NCBI GenBank assembly: GCA_036557365.1
Contig: DATBHR010000043.1
Span: 32,332-96,331 of the forward strand
Origin: DATKHR01 sp036557365
GTDB taxonomy: Bacteria > Acidobacteriota > Vicinamibacteria > Vicinamibacterales > CAVVIG01
DNA: 64,000 nucleotides
Direction: 5' to 3'
Position 1 is the first letter of the stretch, and each line of letters starts with the position of its first letter. A program made the translations under genes and the position numbers. A model generated the notes under the pieces. That model was not told the origin of the DNA. It did no database searches and saw nothing but the letters and a program-made list of their open reading frames with translations. Shown here piece after piece: positions 36,725 to 45,305 of the stretch.

Positions 36725-36806
36725 ACCTTTCCGCCACGCGGCCACGCGTGACTCAAATGAAGGCCGACAACGACAGGTTGGCCGAGTCTGAGAGGAGGGT
36801 CCGAAG

Positions 36807-37196
36807 ATGGTGAACCTGAAGTTCGTCGGCTCGGCGGTCGGCGCGGTCGTCGTCGCAGCGGGTCTGGTGGCATCGGTCAGCGCGAACACCGCCAACCGGA
36901 CAGCGTATCTGACGTTCAGCGGCGCCGTGGCGCTGCCCGGCGTCGAGCTCTCCGCGGGGACGTATGTGTTCGAGCTGGTGGCGCCGGAGTCGAGTCCGTC
37001 GATCGTCCGCGTGATGTCGCGCGATCGCAAGAAGGTCTTCCTCACGGCCTTCACGCACTACGTCGACCGCCCCGCGGGCAATGACCACAACAAGCCCATC
37101 ACCTTCGCGGAAGCGCCGAAGGGACAGGCTCCGCCGATCAAGGCGTGGTATCCCACTGACGAATCCATGGGCCGCGAGTTCGTCTACGGTCGGTAG
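36807..37196 (+). CDS. Small exported protein of unknown function
   Basis: 129 residues with a signal peptide (VGSAVGAVVVAAGLVASVSA) and a good GGAGG 8 bases before the ATG. The mature part is a small beta protein (FSGAVALPGVELSAGTYVFE; IVRVMSRDRKKVFLTAFTHY; PITFAEAPKGQAPPIKAWYP). Short secreted proteins of this pattern, with a beta-sandwich LPGxxLxAGTYxFxL motif, are common in Acidobacteria, and I know of no assigned function. It stands alone between the two sigma factor genes and is closed by a clear intrinsic terminator. Confidence 0.8.
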   Translation: MVNLKFVGSAVGAVVVAAGLVASVSANTANRTAYLTFSGAVALPGVELSAGTYVFELVAPESSPSIVRVMSRDRKKVFLTAFTHYVDRPAGNDHNKPITFAEAPKGQAPPIKAWYPTDESMGREFVYGR

Positions 37197-37248
37197 CGTT
37201 GGCACCGAATCCGTCCCCTTCGGGATCGACGAATCCAGCAGCCTGGAT

Positions 37249-37283
37249 GGCCAGCGAGCTTCGGCTCGCTGGCCCAATTTTTC
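37249..37283 (+). terminator. Intrinsic terminator with UUCG tetraloop
   Basis: GGCCAGCGAGC and its exact complement form an 11-bp stem closed by TTCG (37260-37263) and followed by CAATTTTTC. It lies 52 bases after the stop of the 36807-37196 gene. It is the clearest rho-independent terminator in the window. Confidence 0.85.
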
Positions 37284-37313
37284 TGCGTCCGCGGGCGCAG
37301 ACGGAGCTAAGGT

Positions 37314-37940
37314 ATGGAGCTGAACGAGCCGTTCGTGCCACCAGACCCACCCGGCGAAATCACGATGCTCCTCGCGCGTTGGCGCGAAGGCTCTCCGGAC
37401 GCCGCCAACGATCTGATGGTGCGCGTCCAGGGTGAACTGCGCCGGCTGGCCGCCAGCTATCTTCGCCGCGAACGCGACTCGCACACCCTTCAGCCCACCG
37501 CCGTGGTCAACGAAGCGTATCTGCGGTTGCTGCCGCAGCGGGAGATCAACTGGGAGAACCGTGCGCACTTCTTCGGCATCGCCGCCCAGATGATGCGTCG
37601 CGTGCTCGTCGACTACGCGCGCAAGCGCGGTGCTGCGAAGCGCGACGGCGGACCCGAAGAGCCGCTGTCCGTGAGCGGCGTACCTGCCGCGGACCGCGGC
37701 GTGGACGAAGTCGATGTCCTCGCGTTGAACGAGGCGCTCGAGGCGCTCGAAGCGCTCGATCAGCGCCAGGCGCGCGTCGTCGAAATGAAATACTTCGCCG
37801 GGCTCACGATCGAGGAGATCGCCGCAGCGCTCGGCACGTCGGTGTCGACGGTCAAACGCGACTGGGACACTGCGCGTATCTGGCTGAAGCACCGCATGAG
37901 CGGTGCGCCGCCCGCAAAAAGCCCCGGCTCCAGGATGTAA
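37314..37940 (+). CDS. ECF-subfamily sigma factor (TIGR02999/acidobacterial type)
   Basis: 208 residues; GGAG 7 bases upstream of the ATG. Region 2: LMVRVQGELRRLAASYLRRE, SHTLQPTAVVNEAYLRLLPQ, NRAHFFGIAAQMMRRVLVDY, ARKRGAAKRDGG. Region 4: LEALDQRQARVVEMKYFAGL, TIEEIAAALGTSVSTVKRDW. These are the signatures of the TIGR02999 group, found mostly in Acidobacteria and Planctomycetes and often next to a Ser/Thr protein kinase. No kinase or anti-sigma gene is adjacent here; the next gene is an exported beta-propeller protein 126 bases away. The signal it answers is unknown. Confidence 0.9.
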   Translation: MELNEPFVPPDPPGEITMLLARWREGSPDAANDLMVRVQGELRRLAASYLRRERDSHTLQPTAVVNEAYLRLLPQREINWENRAHFFGIAAQMMRRVLVDYARKRGAAKRDGGPEEPLSVSGVPAADRGVDEVDVLALNEALEALEALDQRQARVVEMKYFAGLTIEEIAAALGTSVSTVKRDWDTARIWLKHRMSGAPPAKSPGSRM

Positions 37941-38066
37941 GAACGACCGCAATCCGTAAGCCCACCGTCGAGGTTGATACGCGGCGCGCTGAATAGTGCG
38001 CGGGAATTCCTGAGGTTTTCCGGCTCTGCTGGCTGGCCTGAGCCTTGCGTCTACGGCTCGGCAATT

Positions 38067-39656
38067 ATGCGCAACCGCCTCACCGTCTCCGCGCTGTTTG
38101 GAAGCACCATCGCCGTCACCATGGCGCTCACCGGGTCCGTCGCATCGTCGGTCGGCACCGACGTCGTCACGTATCACAACGACATCGGGCGAACCGGACA
38201 GAACCTGACGGAAACCATCCTGACACCGGCCAACGTCAGCGTGACGACGTTCGGCAAGACGGCGTTCTTCAACACGGACGGCAGGGTGGACGCGCAGCCG
38301 CTGTATCTCTCGGCGCTGTCGATTCCCGGACAAGGCGCGCGCAACATGCTGTACGTCGCGTCGGAACACGGCAGCGTCTACGGGTTCGATGCAGACACCG
38401 GCGCCGTGGTGTGGCGGACGTCGACGCTCGGCACGAGCGAGGTTCCAAGCGAACCCGTCGGCGGATGCGGCCAGGTGACGCCGGAGATTGGCGTCACGTC
38501 GACGCCGGTCATCGATCGCACCCGCGGCATCATCTACGTCGTCGCGATGTCGAAGGTCGGCAGCACGTACATCCAGCGCCTGCACGCGCTCGCGCTCGCG
38601 TACGGCGGCGAAGTCCTCGGCGGACCGGTGACGATTTCAGCGACCGGTTTCGATCCGCGCATGTACGAAGAGCGCTCCGCGCTGACGCTCGTGAACAACA
38701 AACTCATCCTGGCGTTCACCTCGCACTGTGACGCCGGCACCTACAACGGCTGGGTGATGTCCTACGACCCGACGACGCTCGCGCAGACGGGCGTGCTGAA
38801 GGTGACGCAGAGCGGACAAATGGGCGCCATCTGGATGGCCGGCGCCGGTCCCGCGGCCGACGCCGCCGGCAACATTTATCTACTCGACGGCAACGGCACC
38901 TTCGACACGACGCTCAACGGCAGTGGTTTTCCGGTCAACGGGAATTTCGGCAACGCGTTCGTGAAGATCGCGACGGCGAGCGGACTGTCGGTCGCGGATT
39001 ACTTCGCGACGTTCGACACGGTCAGCAAGTCGGACGCCGACAGCGATCTCGGATCGGGCGGCGCGCTCGTGCTGCCGGACCTGATCGACGGCGGCGGACA
39101 GACCCGGCATCTCGCGGTCGGCGCCGGCAAAGACGGACACATGTACATCGTCAATCGCGATTCGATGGGCAAGTTCAACGCGTCGACGAACAATATCTAT
39201 CAGGATCTTTCCGGAGCGCTGCCCGGCGGCGTCTGGGCGATGCCGGCGTACTTCAACGGCGCGCTCTACTACGGTTCCGTCGGACAGCGGCTGAAGGCGT
39301 TTCCGATCGTCAGCGCGCGCGTCGGCTCAACGGCTTCGTCGCAGAGCGCCGGCACGTTTGCCTATCCGGGGACGACGCCAAGCGTGTCCGCATCGGGTAC
39401 GACCAACGGCATCGTCTGGGCCGTCGAGAACTCCGGCACCGCCGTGCTGCACGCGTACGATGCGACGAACCTCGCGCACGAACTGTACAACTCGAGTCAG
39501 GCGGGCACGCGCGATACGTTCGGCGCCGGCAACAAATTCATTACGCCGACGATCGTGAACGGACATGTGTATGTCGGCACGCCGAACGGCGTCGCCGTTT
39601 TCGGCACCACGATTCCGGTCGCGCCGACGAACGTGCGCATCATTCCGGCCTTTTAA
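38067..39656 (+). CDS. Exported PQQ-like beta-propeller protein
   Basis: 529 residues from the ATG at 38067, which opens a signal peptide (LTVSALFGSTIAVTMALTGS). An earlier frame start at 37974 has no signal and no binding site. The repeats have the tryptophan-docking, PQQ-like blade pattern (MLYVASEHGSVYGFDADTGA; GIIYVVAMSKV; GHMYIVNRDSMGKFN; GIVWAVENSGTAVLHAYDAT; GHVYVGTPNGVAVFG). Calcium and PQQ ligands of true quinoprotein dehydrogenases are not evident, so it is more likely a structural or binding propeller than an alcohol dehydrogenase. The ending VAPTNVRIIPAF looks like the remnant of an attached beta domain. Confidence 0.8.
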   Translation: MRNRLTVSALFGSTIAVTMALTGSVASSVGTDVVTYHNDIGRTGQNLTETILTPANVSVTTFGKTAFFNTDGRVDAQPLYLSALSIPGQGARNMLYVASEHGSVYGFDADTGAVVWRTSTLGTSEVPSEPVGGCGQVTPEIGVTSTPVIDRTRGIIYVVAMSKVGSTYIQRLHALALAYGGEVLGGPVTISATGFDPRMYEERSALTLVNNKLILAFTSHCDAGTYNGWVMSYDPTTLAQTGVLKVTQSGQMGAIWMAGAGPAADAAGNIYLLDGNGTFDTTLNGSGFPVNGNFGNAFVKIATASGLSVADYFATFDTVSKSDADSDLGSGGALVLPDLIDGGGQTRHLAVGAGKDGHMYIVNRDSMGKFNASTNNIYQDLSGALPGGVWAMPAYFNGALYYGSVGQRLKAFPIVSARVGSTASSQSAGTFAYPGTTPSVSASGTTNGIVWAVENSGTAVLHAYDATNLAHELYNSSQAGTRDTFGAGNKFITPTIVNGHVYVGTPNGVAVFGTTIPVAPTNVRIIPAF

Positions 39657-39810
39657 CAAGGTCCGCGTACTGCGCGCGTTCAGAAGCGTGCGGTCGGTGT
39701 CCTGCCGCGACACACGCGCAGACGCACCGACCTGCCTGAACGCCTGAATTCGCCAGCATTCTCGGCGACCCCTCGAGGCAGGCTCCTTGCACCGCTCCGT
39801 GTGCAAGGCC

Positions 39811-40047
39811 ATGCAGCCTGACGAATCGGTTCCGGTGCGCTATCGCTGGATCGAGAAGTGGGGCGAGATCTCCGGACGCACGCGACAGGAGACGCTGGCC
39901 GTCGTGTGGCAGGCCGCGCTCGATGGAGCGCCCGCCGACGCCGTTTACAAAGACATCACCGGCTGGACCACCATCACAGATATCCGCGATCCGGAAACCT
40001 TATCCGCGCTGGGGCTCGCGCCAGCGCGAAGAACCGCCGACCGGTAG
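39811..40047 (+). CDS. Small hypothetical protein
   Basis: 78 residues from the ATG at 39811; a TTG at 39787 would add 8. The sequence is not low-complexity and has a plausible helical core (YRWIEKWGEISGRTRQETLA; VVWQAALDGAPADAVYKDIT), but I recognise no family and no good binding site is visible. It could be a real small cytoplasmic protein or a chance frame; the amino acid composition (Trp, Tyr, Ile) favours the former. Confidence 0.45.
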   Translation: MQPDESVPVRYRWIEKWGEISGRTRQETLAVVWQAALDGAPADAVYKDITGWTTITDIRDPETLSALGLAPARRTADR

Positions 40048-40143
40048 TCACGCACGCGATCGTCTGCCGTCTTTGCGGCCGCGTCGAAAAACCGCAGAGC
40101 CTGCCACGGAACCGCGCGAAACATCCCAGCGTCGATTGTTTGA

Positions 40144-40380
40144 GTGAAACGGATCGTCCGTATCGCCAGCGGATTCGTGCTGCTCGTCGTTGGCACGCTG
40201 CTCATCGTGCTGCCCGGTCCGGGTTGGCTGACGATCGCGCTCGGTCTGGCGCTGCTCGCGCCGGATTTCCCGTGGGCGAAGTCCGCGCTCGACACGGTCA
40301 AGGACGCCAGCGAAAAGGGCGCGTCCGCCGCGCGGCAGCTGCTCCGCCGGTTCTGGCATCGGTCGTCGCGCGCGAACTGA
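40144..40380 (+). CDS. PGPGW-family small membrane protein
   Basis: 78 residues starting at the GTG at 40144. One or two hydrophobic helices surround the defining motif (GFVLLVVGTLLIVLPGPGW; LTIALGLALLAPDFPWAK), followed by a basic amphipathic tail (SAARQLLRRFWHRSSR). This matches the putative transmembrane PGPGW family of short inner-membrane proteins with no known role. Confidence 0.85.
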   Translation: MKRIVRIASGFVLLVVGTLLIVLPGPGWLTIALGLALLAPDFPWAKSALDTVKDASEKGASAARQLLRRFWHRSSRAN

Positions 40381-40572
40381 CGTGTCCTTTCGAGGCAACA
40401 ACTCTTGTCGTGCTGGGACGATTCGCGTCGGGGCCGACGGCTAGCCGAATGCGCTCAAGTTCCTGTGCATCTGGAAGATAGCCCGCGCTCCTCCCCGCAG
40501 ATGCCTTGGCACTCGCATTGCTCCTTTGATAAACGTCGCCAACCTGCCATGCAGAACTCTGGAGTCGTCGTC

Positions 40573-41355
40573 GTGTCCAAGCGTCGTCTCTCAATCATCC
40601 TTCTCGCGATGGCGTTCGCGACGACCGGATCGGCTGCGGCATACGCATCACCTGCGGGTCAGTTCGGCTATCCACATCCCAACATGGCGGCGCCGGATGC
40701 GTCGCTGCGGCTCGAAGTCAAGCCGAAGCAGGCGGAGGTCTACGTCGACGGCTACTACGCCGGCGTCGTTGACGACTTCGACGGCGCGTTTCAGCGTCTC
40801 CGGCTCCCAATCGGCGAACACGAGGTCGTGATTTACCTCGACGGCTATCGCGCGATTCACAAGAAGCTGTACCTCACGCCCGACGTCACGATTCACATCA
40901 AGGAAGACATGGCGAAGCTCGAGGCGGGCGAGGAACCGGAGGGCAGGCCGCAACCCGTCGCTCCGCCACCTGGATCGTCAAATCCTCCACCGCCGTCGCA
41001 AGCCCCGCAGCGTTCCGGACGCGGAGGAGGACATCGTGGTGGCCAGTCGCAACCGCCGCCGACGACGTCGTCGCAGCCGCCGCAGTCCGGTAACCAGGGC
41101 CAGGGCGCGGTTCCTGCCGGCGGTCGTCTGGAACTTCGCGTCACGCCCGCTGACGCCGACTTCCTGATCGACGGCGAGTCGTGGCACGGCCCACGTGAAC
41201 AAGATCGCGTGATGGTGGATCTGCCCGAGGGACATCACACCATCGAGATCCGCAAGGCGGGATACCGCACGTTCCTCACGGACATCGAGATCAGGCGAGG
41301 CATGACCACGCCGGTGCAGGTCGAATTGCGGGCGCAGGATACTGGCGGATTGTAG
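40573..41355 (+). CDS. Exported protein with two PEGA domains
   Basis: 260 residues from the GTG at 40573 (GGAG at 40561-40564, spacing 8), which gives a clean signal peptide (MSKRRLSIILLAMAFATTGS). The ATG at 40549 is the alternative. Two PEGA modules bracket a Pro/Gln/Gly-rich linker. The first reads LRLEVKPKQAEVYVDGYYAG...IGEHEVVIYLDGYR; the second LELRVTPADADFLIDGE...LPEGHHTIEIRKAGYRTFLT. PEGA domains are small beta sandwiches in surface-layer and envelope proteins that probably bind carbohydrate or protein. The linker (about residues 125-180) is disordered. Confidence 0.87.
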   Translation: MSKRRLSIILLAMAFATTGSAAAYASPAGQFGYPHPNMAAPDASLRLEVKPKQAEVYVDGYYAGVVDDFDGAFQRLRLPIGEHEVVIYLDGYRAIHKKLYLTPDVTIHIKEDMAKLEAGEEPEGRPQPVAPPPGSSNPPPPSQAPQRSGRGGGHRGGQSQPPPTTSSQPPQSGNQGQGAVPAGGRLELRVTPADADFLIDGESWHGPREQDRVMVDLPEGHHTIEIRKAGYRTFLTDIEIRRGMTTPVQVELRAQDTGGL

Positions 41356-41367
41356 ACGCTGAACGCG

Positions 41368-42051
41368 TCAGTGAACCAGATGGATGCTCAAGTAGTACGC
41401 AGTCATCGTGTAGCTGAAACGTAATTCCCACGACAGCTTGAGGCCCGTACTGGCGAGAGCACTTGCTAGAGCCTCACCGGCAGACGTTGACTTCTGACCA
41501 ATTGGAATTCTGAGTGACATTGCCCGGCTTGGAAATGTCCCCAGCAGGACTTTTCGATCGGTAGCAGCATGCACCTGCTTCAGAACGTCGTGGATAACAT
41601 CATTCAACGTGGCTGAAGGCCCGCCCAATGTCACAGACACGTCGAGCACGGACCCATCGGACGGAATCACGTGCAATGTCCCCGCTTGCTCGACCACGCG
41701 AAAGGCGCCGCCAGCACTGAAGGACCGGTCGAAGGCTTCTAACATGGCTTTCACCGCTTTGCTAGCCTGCGAGGGCTGAGACAAATCCTCTGCAACAGAG
41801 AACGAGAAGTGGCCGCCACGCGGGCCGTAGGGATGAACCTCGCTTCGATGTGCCACGCTACCTGAAATGTCCATCACTTGATCAGACCGCCAGACCGGAT
41901 CTTCATACGTGATGACGCAATGACATCTATTCTCCAGTTGCAATGTGGCGGCATTCACTGGCCGAGCATCATTAATCTCGATTGTTTCAGCAGCAAGTGT
42001 CACGGCACCACCCGCGATTACACACATCACGGCAATAAGCGACCCCTCCAT
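41368..42051 (-). CDS. Exported hypothetical protein in a lower-GC block
   Basis: 227 residues from the ATG at 42051, chosen because it starts a signal peptide (MEGSLIAVMCVIAGGAVTLA) and is preceded by GAAAGG. An upstream frame to 42156 would put a Cys/Arg-rich stretch before it. The mature part has alternating strands and helices (ENRCHCVITYEDPVWRSDQV; AMLEAFDRSFSAGGAFRVVE; TLNDVIHDVLKQVHAATDRK; SLRIPIGQKSTSAGEALASA), slightly recalling secretin/TonB short N-terminal-type modules. I cannot name a family. Codon use is visibly less GC-rich than that of neighbouring genes, suggesting acquisition. Confidence 0.6.
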   Translation of the reverse strand: MEGSLIAVMCVIAGGAVTLAAETIEINDARPVNAATLQLENRCHCVITYEDPVWRSDQVMDISGSVAHRSEVHPYGPRGGHFSFSVAEDLSQPSQASKAVKAMLEAFDRSFSAGGAFRVVEQAGTLHVIPSDGSVLDVSVTLGGPSATLNDVIHDVLKQVHAATDRKVLLGTFPSRAMSLRIPIGQKSTSAGEALASALASTGLKLSWELRFSYTMTAYYLSIHLVH

Positions 42052-42528
42052 GCACCTTTCGGTTACCAACCTCACCAAATTGTTGCAATTGCGTCGACAC
42101 ATTTCTGCGAACCGAAAGTGAGAAATCGACTCGCTCTGCGCGGCACTCATGGCCATGCCTTCGAGGCATTGGTGGTTTGCCGTTGATCCGTTATGGCGCT
42201 TATATCAATGGAGCTGGCCAGCAAATTCTTGCTGTACGGCGCGTAGCTCGCTTGGCACTGAATAAACATGATCTGAAATCCGTGACCGCACATGCGACCG
42301 AGGTACTGAGAAAAAGCTGCAGCAGGTTGAGTCGTGTCATAAGGCTGCTCATAATACGACGCCGCCTGGCGCGTCGTAGAGCCAAAATACTTGACAGCTT
42401 GACAAGGCCGACATTCGGTCTGCAGAAAGGTAGAGCGACACCTGCGACTTCCGTTCGCTTGCCGACCGCCGGTCAAGCATTACAGTCTGTGACCGAGCTG
42501 TGTAGGTGGCGATTCTCAAATCACGCCT
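42052..42528. other. Intergenic region of low GC with no convincing gene
   Basis: This stretch lies upstream of the 41368-42051 gene and downstream of the cupredoxin gene. A minus-strand open frame at 42147-42476 (109 residues, e.g. YFGSTTRQAASYYEQPYDTT, FSQYLGRMCGHGF) has no binding site and no recognisable family. It may be a remnant or may be spurious. Two overlapping TTGACA hexamers (42391 and 42399, plus strand) lack matching -10 boxes and face no gene. Confidence 0.4.
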
Positions 42529-43149
42529 TCACGGCACCCTCACGTTGTTCGAGCCGCTCACCACGTCAGCGTCGCGCTCGCTCGTCCGGCCTCCGGCGAT
42601 CACGCGTACCACATAACTGCCGGGCGGGACGTCGTCGAACACGAATGCGCCATCGGGACCCGTCTGGACCGCGAACGGCGTCGACACCGACACGATGTCC
42701 GCCGTCATCTCAGGGTGCACGTCGCACGCGACGTGATACAGGCCGTTCTTCGTGAACGTGTAGCGGTAGACCTCACCCGTCGGAATCGCGACGTTGAACG
42801 CGGGCTCGCCGGTGTCGGTGTTGCCGACGTGGACGTTGTGGAGCGTGTCGTCACTGTTCCAGAACTCCACGGCAGCGCCGGTCCGCACGATGAGCAGCGG
42901 CGGCGAGAACGTCCGCGACACCTGGTCCATGGCCGCCGTCTCCGGCGGTGGAAACTCATGCGGCGTCTTCGGTTCGAGCATGACGATCGCGCCGGCCGCG
43001 GCCCGGCCTTCGATGCGGCCCTTCCCCGCAGCCGGCGCCGCCGGAGCCGGCACTTGCGTGGTTTGGACTGCGCCTGATGGCGTAGACTTTGTGCAGTTGG
43101 CGGTAGCCAGGAGGACGGTGGCTGCGAGACTGAGCTCGACGACACGCAT
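42529..43149 (-). CDS. Cupredoxin-like lipoprotein with carboxypeptidase-regulatory tail
   Basis: 206 residues from the ATG at 43149, which starts a lipoprotein signal (LSLAATVLLATANC, Cys at the lipobox). After a Pro/Ala linker comes a plastocyanin-like domain: VRTGAAVEFWNSDDTLHNVH supplies a candidate copper His, and GLYHVACDVHPEMTADIVSV supplies Cys, His and Met at the usual spacing. A short regulatory-like beta domain (GAFVFDDVPPGSYVVRVIAG) closes the protein. It probably carries or binds copper at the cell surface. Its 5' end overlaps that of the divergent DUF4159 gene if both starts are right. Confidence 0.8.
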   Translation of the reverse strand: MRVVELSLAATVLLATANCTKSTPSGAVQTTQVPAPAAPAAGKGRIEGRAAAGAIVMLEPKTPHEFPPPETAAMDQVSRTFSPPLLIVRTGAAVEFWNSDDTLHNVHVGNTDTGEPAFNVAIPTGEVYRYTFTKNGLYHVACDVHPEMTADIVSVSTPFAVQTGPDGAFVFDDVPPGSYVVRVIAGGRTSERDADVVSGSNNVRVP

Positions 43150-43966
43150 CGCCTTATCTTCCCTCATCGTCGCGGCGTTCGTCGCAGCGGCGGCGTCCGC
43201 GCAGCAGATCTGGGTTGGTCGCGGGCGTTTCTGGCGCACGCCTCCCAAGTGGGCCAAGTCGGAAAACTTCGACGGCTCCTTCAATTACTGCCGCGCGTAC
43301 TTCACGAGCGATCGGCGCGAAGACGGCGGCACCGGATGGGACACCGACTTCCCCGGCGCCGACAACAACTTCTCCGTCCGGCTCGCCGAGCTGACGACGA
43401 TGCGCGTGAAGTTGGACAAGGAGGGGCAGCCGGATTACGTCGTGTTGAAGATCACGGATCCGCTGATGTCCCGCTGCGCAATCGTTCACTTCGAGGACGC
43501 GGGCACGATCCGCCTGTCGCCCGACGAAGTGGAAAGCCTTCGCGCGTATCTCCTCAAGGGCGGCTTCATCACCGTGGACGACTTCTGGGGCACCGCCGCG
43601 TGGGACCAGTGGGCCGAAGAAATCGGCCGCGTCCTGCCCGAATATCCGATTTTCGACATCCCGCCGGACCACTCGATCCTGCACACGCTGTACGACGTGA
43701 AGGAAGTCGAGCAGGTCTCGTCCATCCAGTTCTGGATGCGGAGCGGCGGCAGCGTGTCCGAGCGCGCCTGGATGAACGACAGCCCGACGGTGAACTTCCG
43801 CGGCATCGCGGACAACAAGGGCCGCCTCCTCGTCGTCATGACGCACAACACCGACATCCCGGACACCTGGGAGCGCGAAGGCGAGAATCAGCAGTACTTC
43901 GAGCGGTTCTCGCCCAACGGGTACGCCCTCGGCGTGAACGTCGTGCTGTACGCGTACACACATTAG
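43118..43966 (+). CDS. DUF4159-family exported protein
   Basis: 282 residues from the GTG at 43118, the only in-frame start giving a signal peptide (TTRIALSSLIVAAFVAAAAS) and having AGGAGG just upstream. The mature part fits DUF4159: WAKSENFDGSFNYCRAYFTS, the central LRAYLLKGGFITVDDFWGTA, YPIFDIPPDHSILHTLYDVK, and the end NGYALGVNVVLYAYTH. The fold is class-I-glutamine-amidotransferase-like. Members often accompany MoxR/DUF58/von Willebrand clusters, which are absent here. Function unknown. Confidence 0.82.
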   Translation: MAARLSSTTRIALSSLIVAAFVAAAASAQQIWVGRGRFWRTPPKWAKSENFDGSFNYCRAYFTSDRREDGGTGWDTDFPGADNNFSVRLAELTTMRVKLDKEGQPDYVVLKITDPLMSRCAIVHFEDAGTIRLSPDEVESLRAYLLKGGFITVDDFWGTAAWDQWAEEIGRVLPEYPIFDIPPDHSILHTLYDVKEVEQVSSIQFWMRSGGSVSERAWMNDSPTVNFRGIADNKGRLLVVMTHNTDIPDTWEREGENQQYFERFSPNGYALGVNVVLYAYTH

Positions 43967-43983
43967 TTCGCTTCGCTCCGGAC

Positions 43984-44060
43984 AATGCACGAATGCAAGA
44001 ATGCACGAACGCAAGTCGGAGTGTCTTCTTGCATTCCTGCATCCTTGCATTCCTGCATTG
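43984..44060. repeat. Large imperfect hairpin built from eight 8-bp units
   Basis: The left arm (43984-44015) is four tandem octamers of the type AATGCANG. The right arm (44029-44060) is the complementary series CTTGCATT/CCTGCAT(T/C). 28 of 32 positions pair across a 13-base loop. It lies between the stop at 43966 and the start at 44094, so it could end the first transcript. Confidence 0.7.
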
Positions 44061-44093
44061 AGCGTCTCTCGAGCCCGCTGATCGGAGGACCCG

Positions 44094-45299
44094 TTGGTCT
44101 CTGAAGTCGTCGAAGCCGAAGGTCACCTGATCGACTCGCAGCTCCTGAACGTCATGTTCGACACGGTCGTGCGGCATGACGCGGCCTTCGAGGTGCTGGA
44201 GTTTCGCATCGGCAGAACGAACGACGAGCCGTCGTTCGTGTCGATGCGCGTCTCGTCGGCGACGCCGGACGCGTTGACCGCCGTCCTCGAAGAGCTCGTG
44301 ACGCTCGGCTGCCGCGTCGCGCGCGTCGAGGACGCCCAGATCGTCCGCGCCGATCGCGACGGCTGCGCGCCCGACGATTTCTACTCGACGACCAACCATC
44401 AGACGTTCGTGATGCACGGAGGCCAGTGGCTGCGCGTGGATGGTCAGCGGATGGACGCGGCGATCGTCATCGATGGCGACCGCGCCGCGTGCAGGAAGCT
44501 TCGTGAGCTTCGGACGGGCGATCAGGTCGTGTGCGGCGTGCGCGGCATCAAGATCGTGCCGGAATTCCAGGCGCGGGACCGGCACGGCTTCGCGTTCATG
44601 ACGAACGAGATTTCGTCGGAGCGGCGCGTCGAAGTCGGCGTCGCCCGCATCGCCGCGATGATGCGCGACGCGAAGGATGCCGGCGATCGCATCGCCGTCG
44701 TCGCCGGCCCGGTCGTGGTGCACACGGGCGGCGGCTCGTACTTCTGCGATCTCATCCGCCGCGGCTACGTCAGCGTCCTCCTCGCGGGCAACGCGCTCGC
44801 GGTGCATGACGTCGAGCAGGCGCTGTTCGGCACGTCACTCGGCGTGGACCTGGAGACCGGCCGCGCGATCGAAGGCGGCCATCGCCACCACATGCGCGCC
44901 ATCAACACCATCTATCGCGCGGGCGGACTCGCAGACGCGGTCAAGAAGGGCGTGCTGCGGTCCGGGGTCATCTACGAGTGCATCCGCGGCGGCGTCGACT
45001 TCGTGCTCGCCGGCAGCATCAGGGACGACGGGCCGCTGCCGGATACCGTGATGAATCTCATCGACGCGCAGGATCGCTATGCGGAGGCGCTCCAAGGTGT
45101 GAAGCTGGTGCTCGTGCTGTCGACGATGCTGCACGGGATCGGCGTCGGCAACATGCTGCCGGCGTGGGTGCGGCTCGTGTGCGTGGACATCAATCCGGCG
45201 GTCGTGACGAAGCTGGCGGACAGAGGATCGTCGCAAACGATCGGACTGGTGACGGATGTCGGGTTGTTCCTGCGGCAGCTGGCGTCGGCGCTGCCGTAA
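44094..45299 (+). CDS. TIGR00300-family protein (LOR/SDH, ornithine cyclodeaminase-like)
   Basis: 401 residues from a TTG at 44094, with GGAGG 5 bases upstream. The N-terminal ~100 residues form the LOR/SDH bifunctional domain (AEGHLIDSQLLNVMFDTVVR; VLEELVTLGCRVARVEDAQI). The rest is the NAD-binding part (VVAGPVVVHTGGGSYFCDLI; RRGYVSVLLAGNALAVHDVE; EGGHRHHMRAINTIYRAGG; FVLAGSIRDDGPLPDTVMNL; LVCVDINPAVVTKLADRGSS). Archaeal and cyanobacterial relatives convert ornithine to proline and ammonia, some with an additional N-terminal arginine dihydrolase domain that is absent here. Ornithine cyclodeaminase activity is therefore likely but unproven. No arginine genes are adjacent. Confidence 0.83.
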   Translation: MVSEVVEAEGHLIDSQLLNVMFDTVVRHDAAFEVLEFRIGRTNDEPSFVSMRVSSATPDALTAVLEELVTLGCRVARVEDAQIVRADRDGCAPDDFYSTTNHQTFVMHGGQWLRVDGQRMDAAIVIDGDRAACRKLRELRTGDQVVCGVRGIKIVPEFQARDRHGFAFMTNEISSERRVEVGVARIAAMMRDAKDAGDRIAVVAGPVVVHTGGGSYFCDLIRRGYVSVLLAGNALAVHDVEQALFGTSLGVDLETGRAIEGGHRHHMRAINTIYRAGGLADAVKKGVLRSGVIYECIRGGVDFVLAGSIRDDGPLPDTVMNLIDAQDRYAEALQGVKLVLVLSTMLHGIGVGNMLPAWVRLVCVDINPAVVTKLADRGSSQTIGLVTDVGLFLRQLASALP

Positions 45300-45305
45300 G
45301 TTCGA

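Noticed and set aside
42391..42404. Two TTGACA boxes on the plus strand as promoters
   Set aside because: No -10 at proper spacing and no plus-strand gene downstream.
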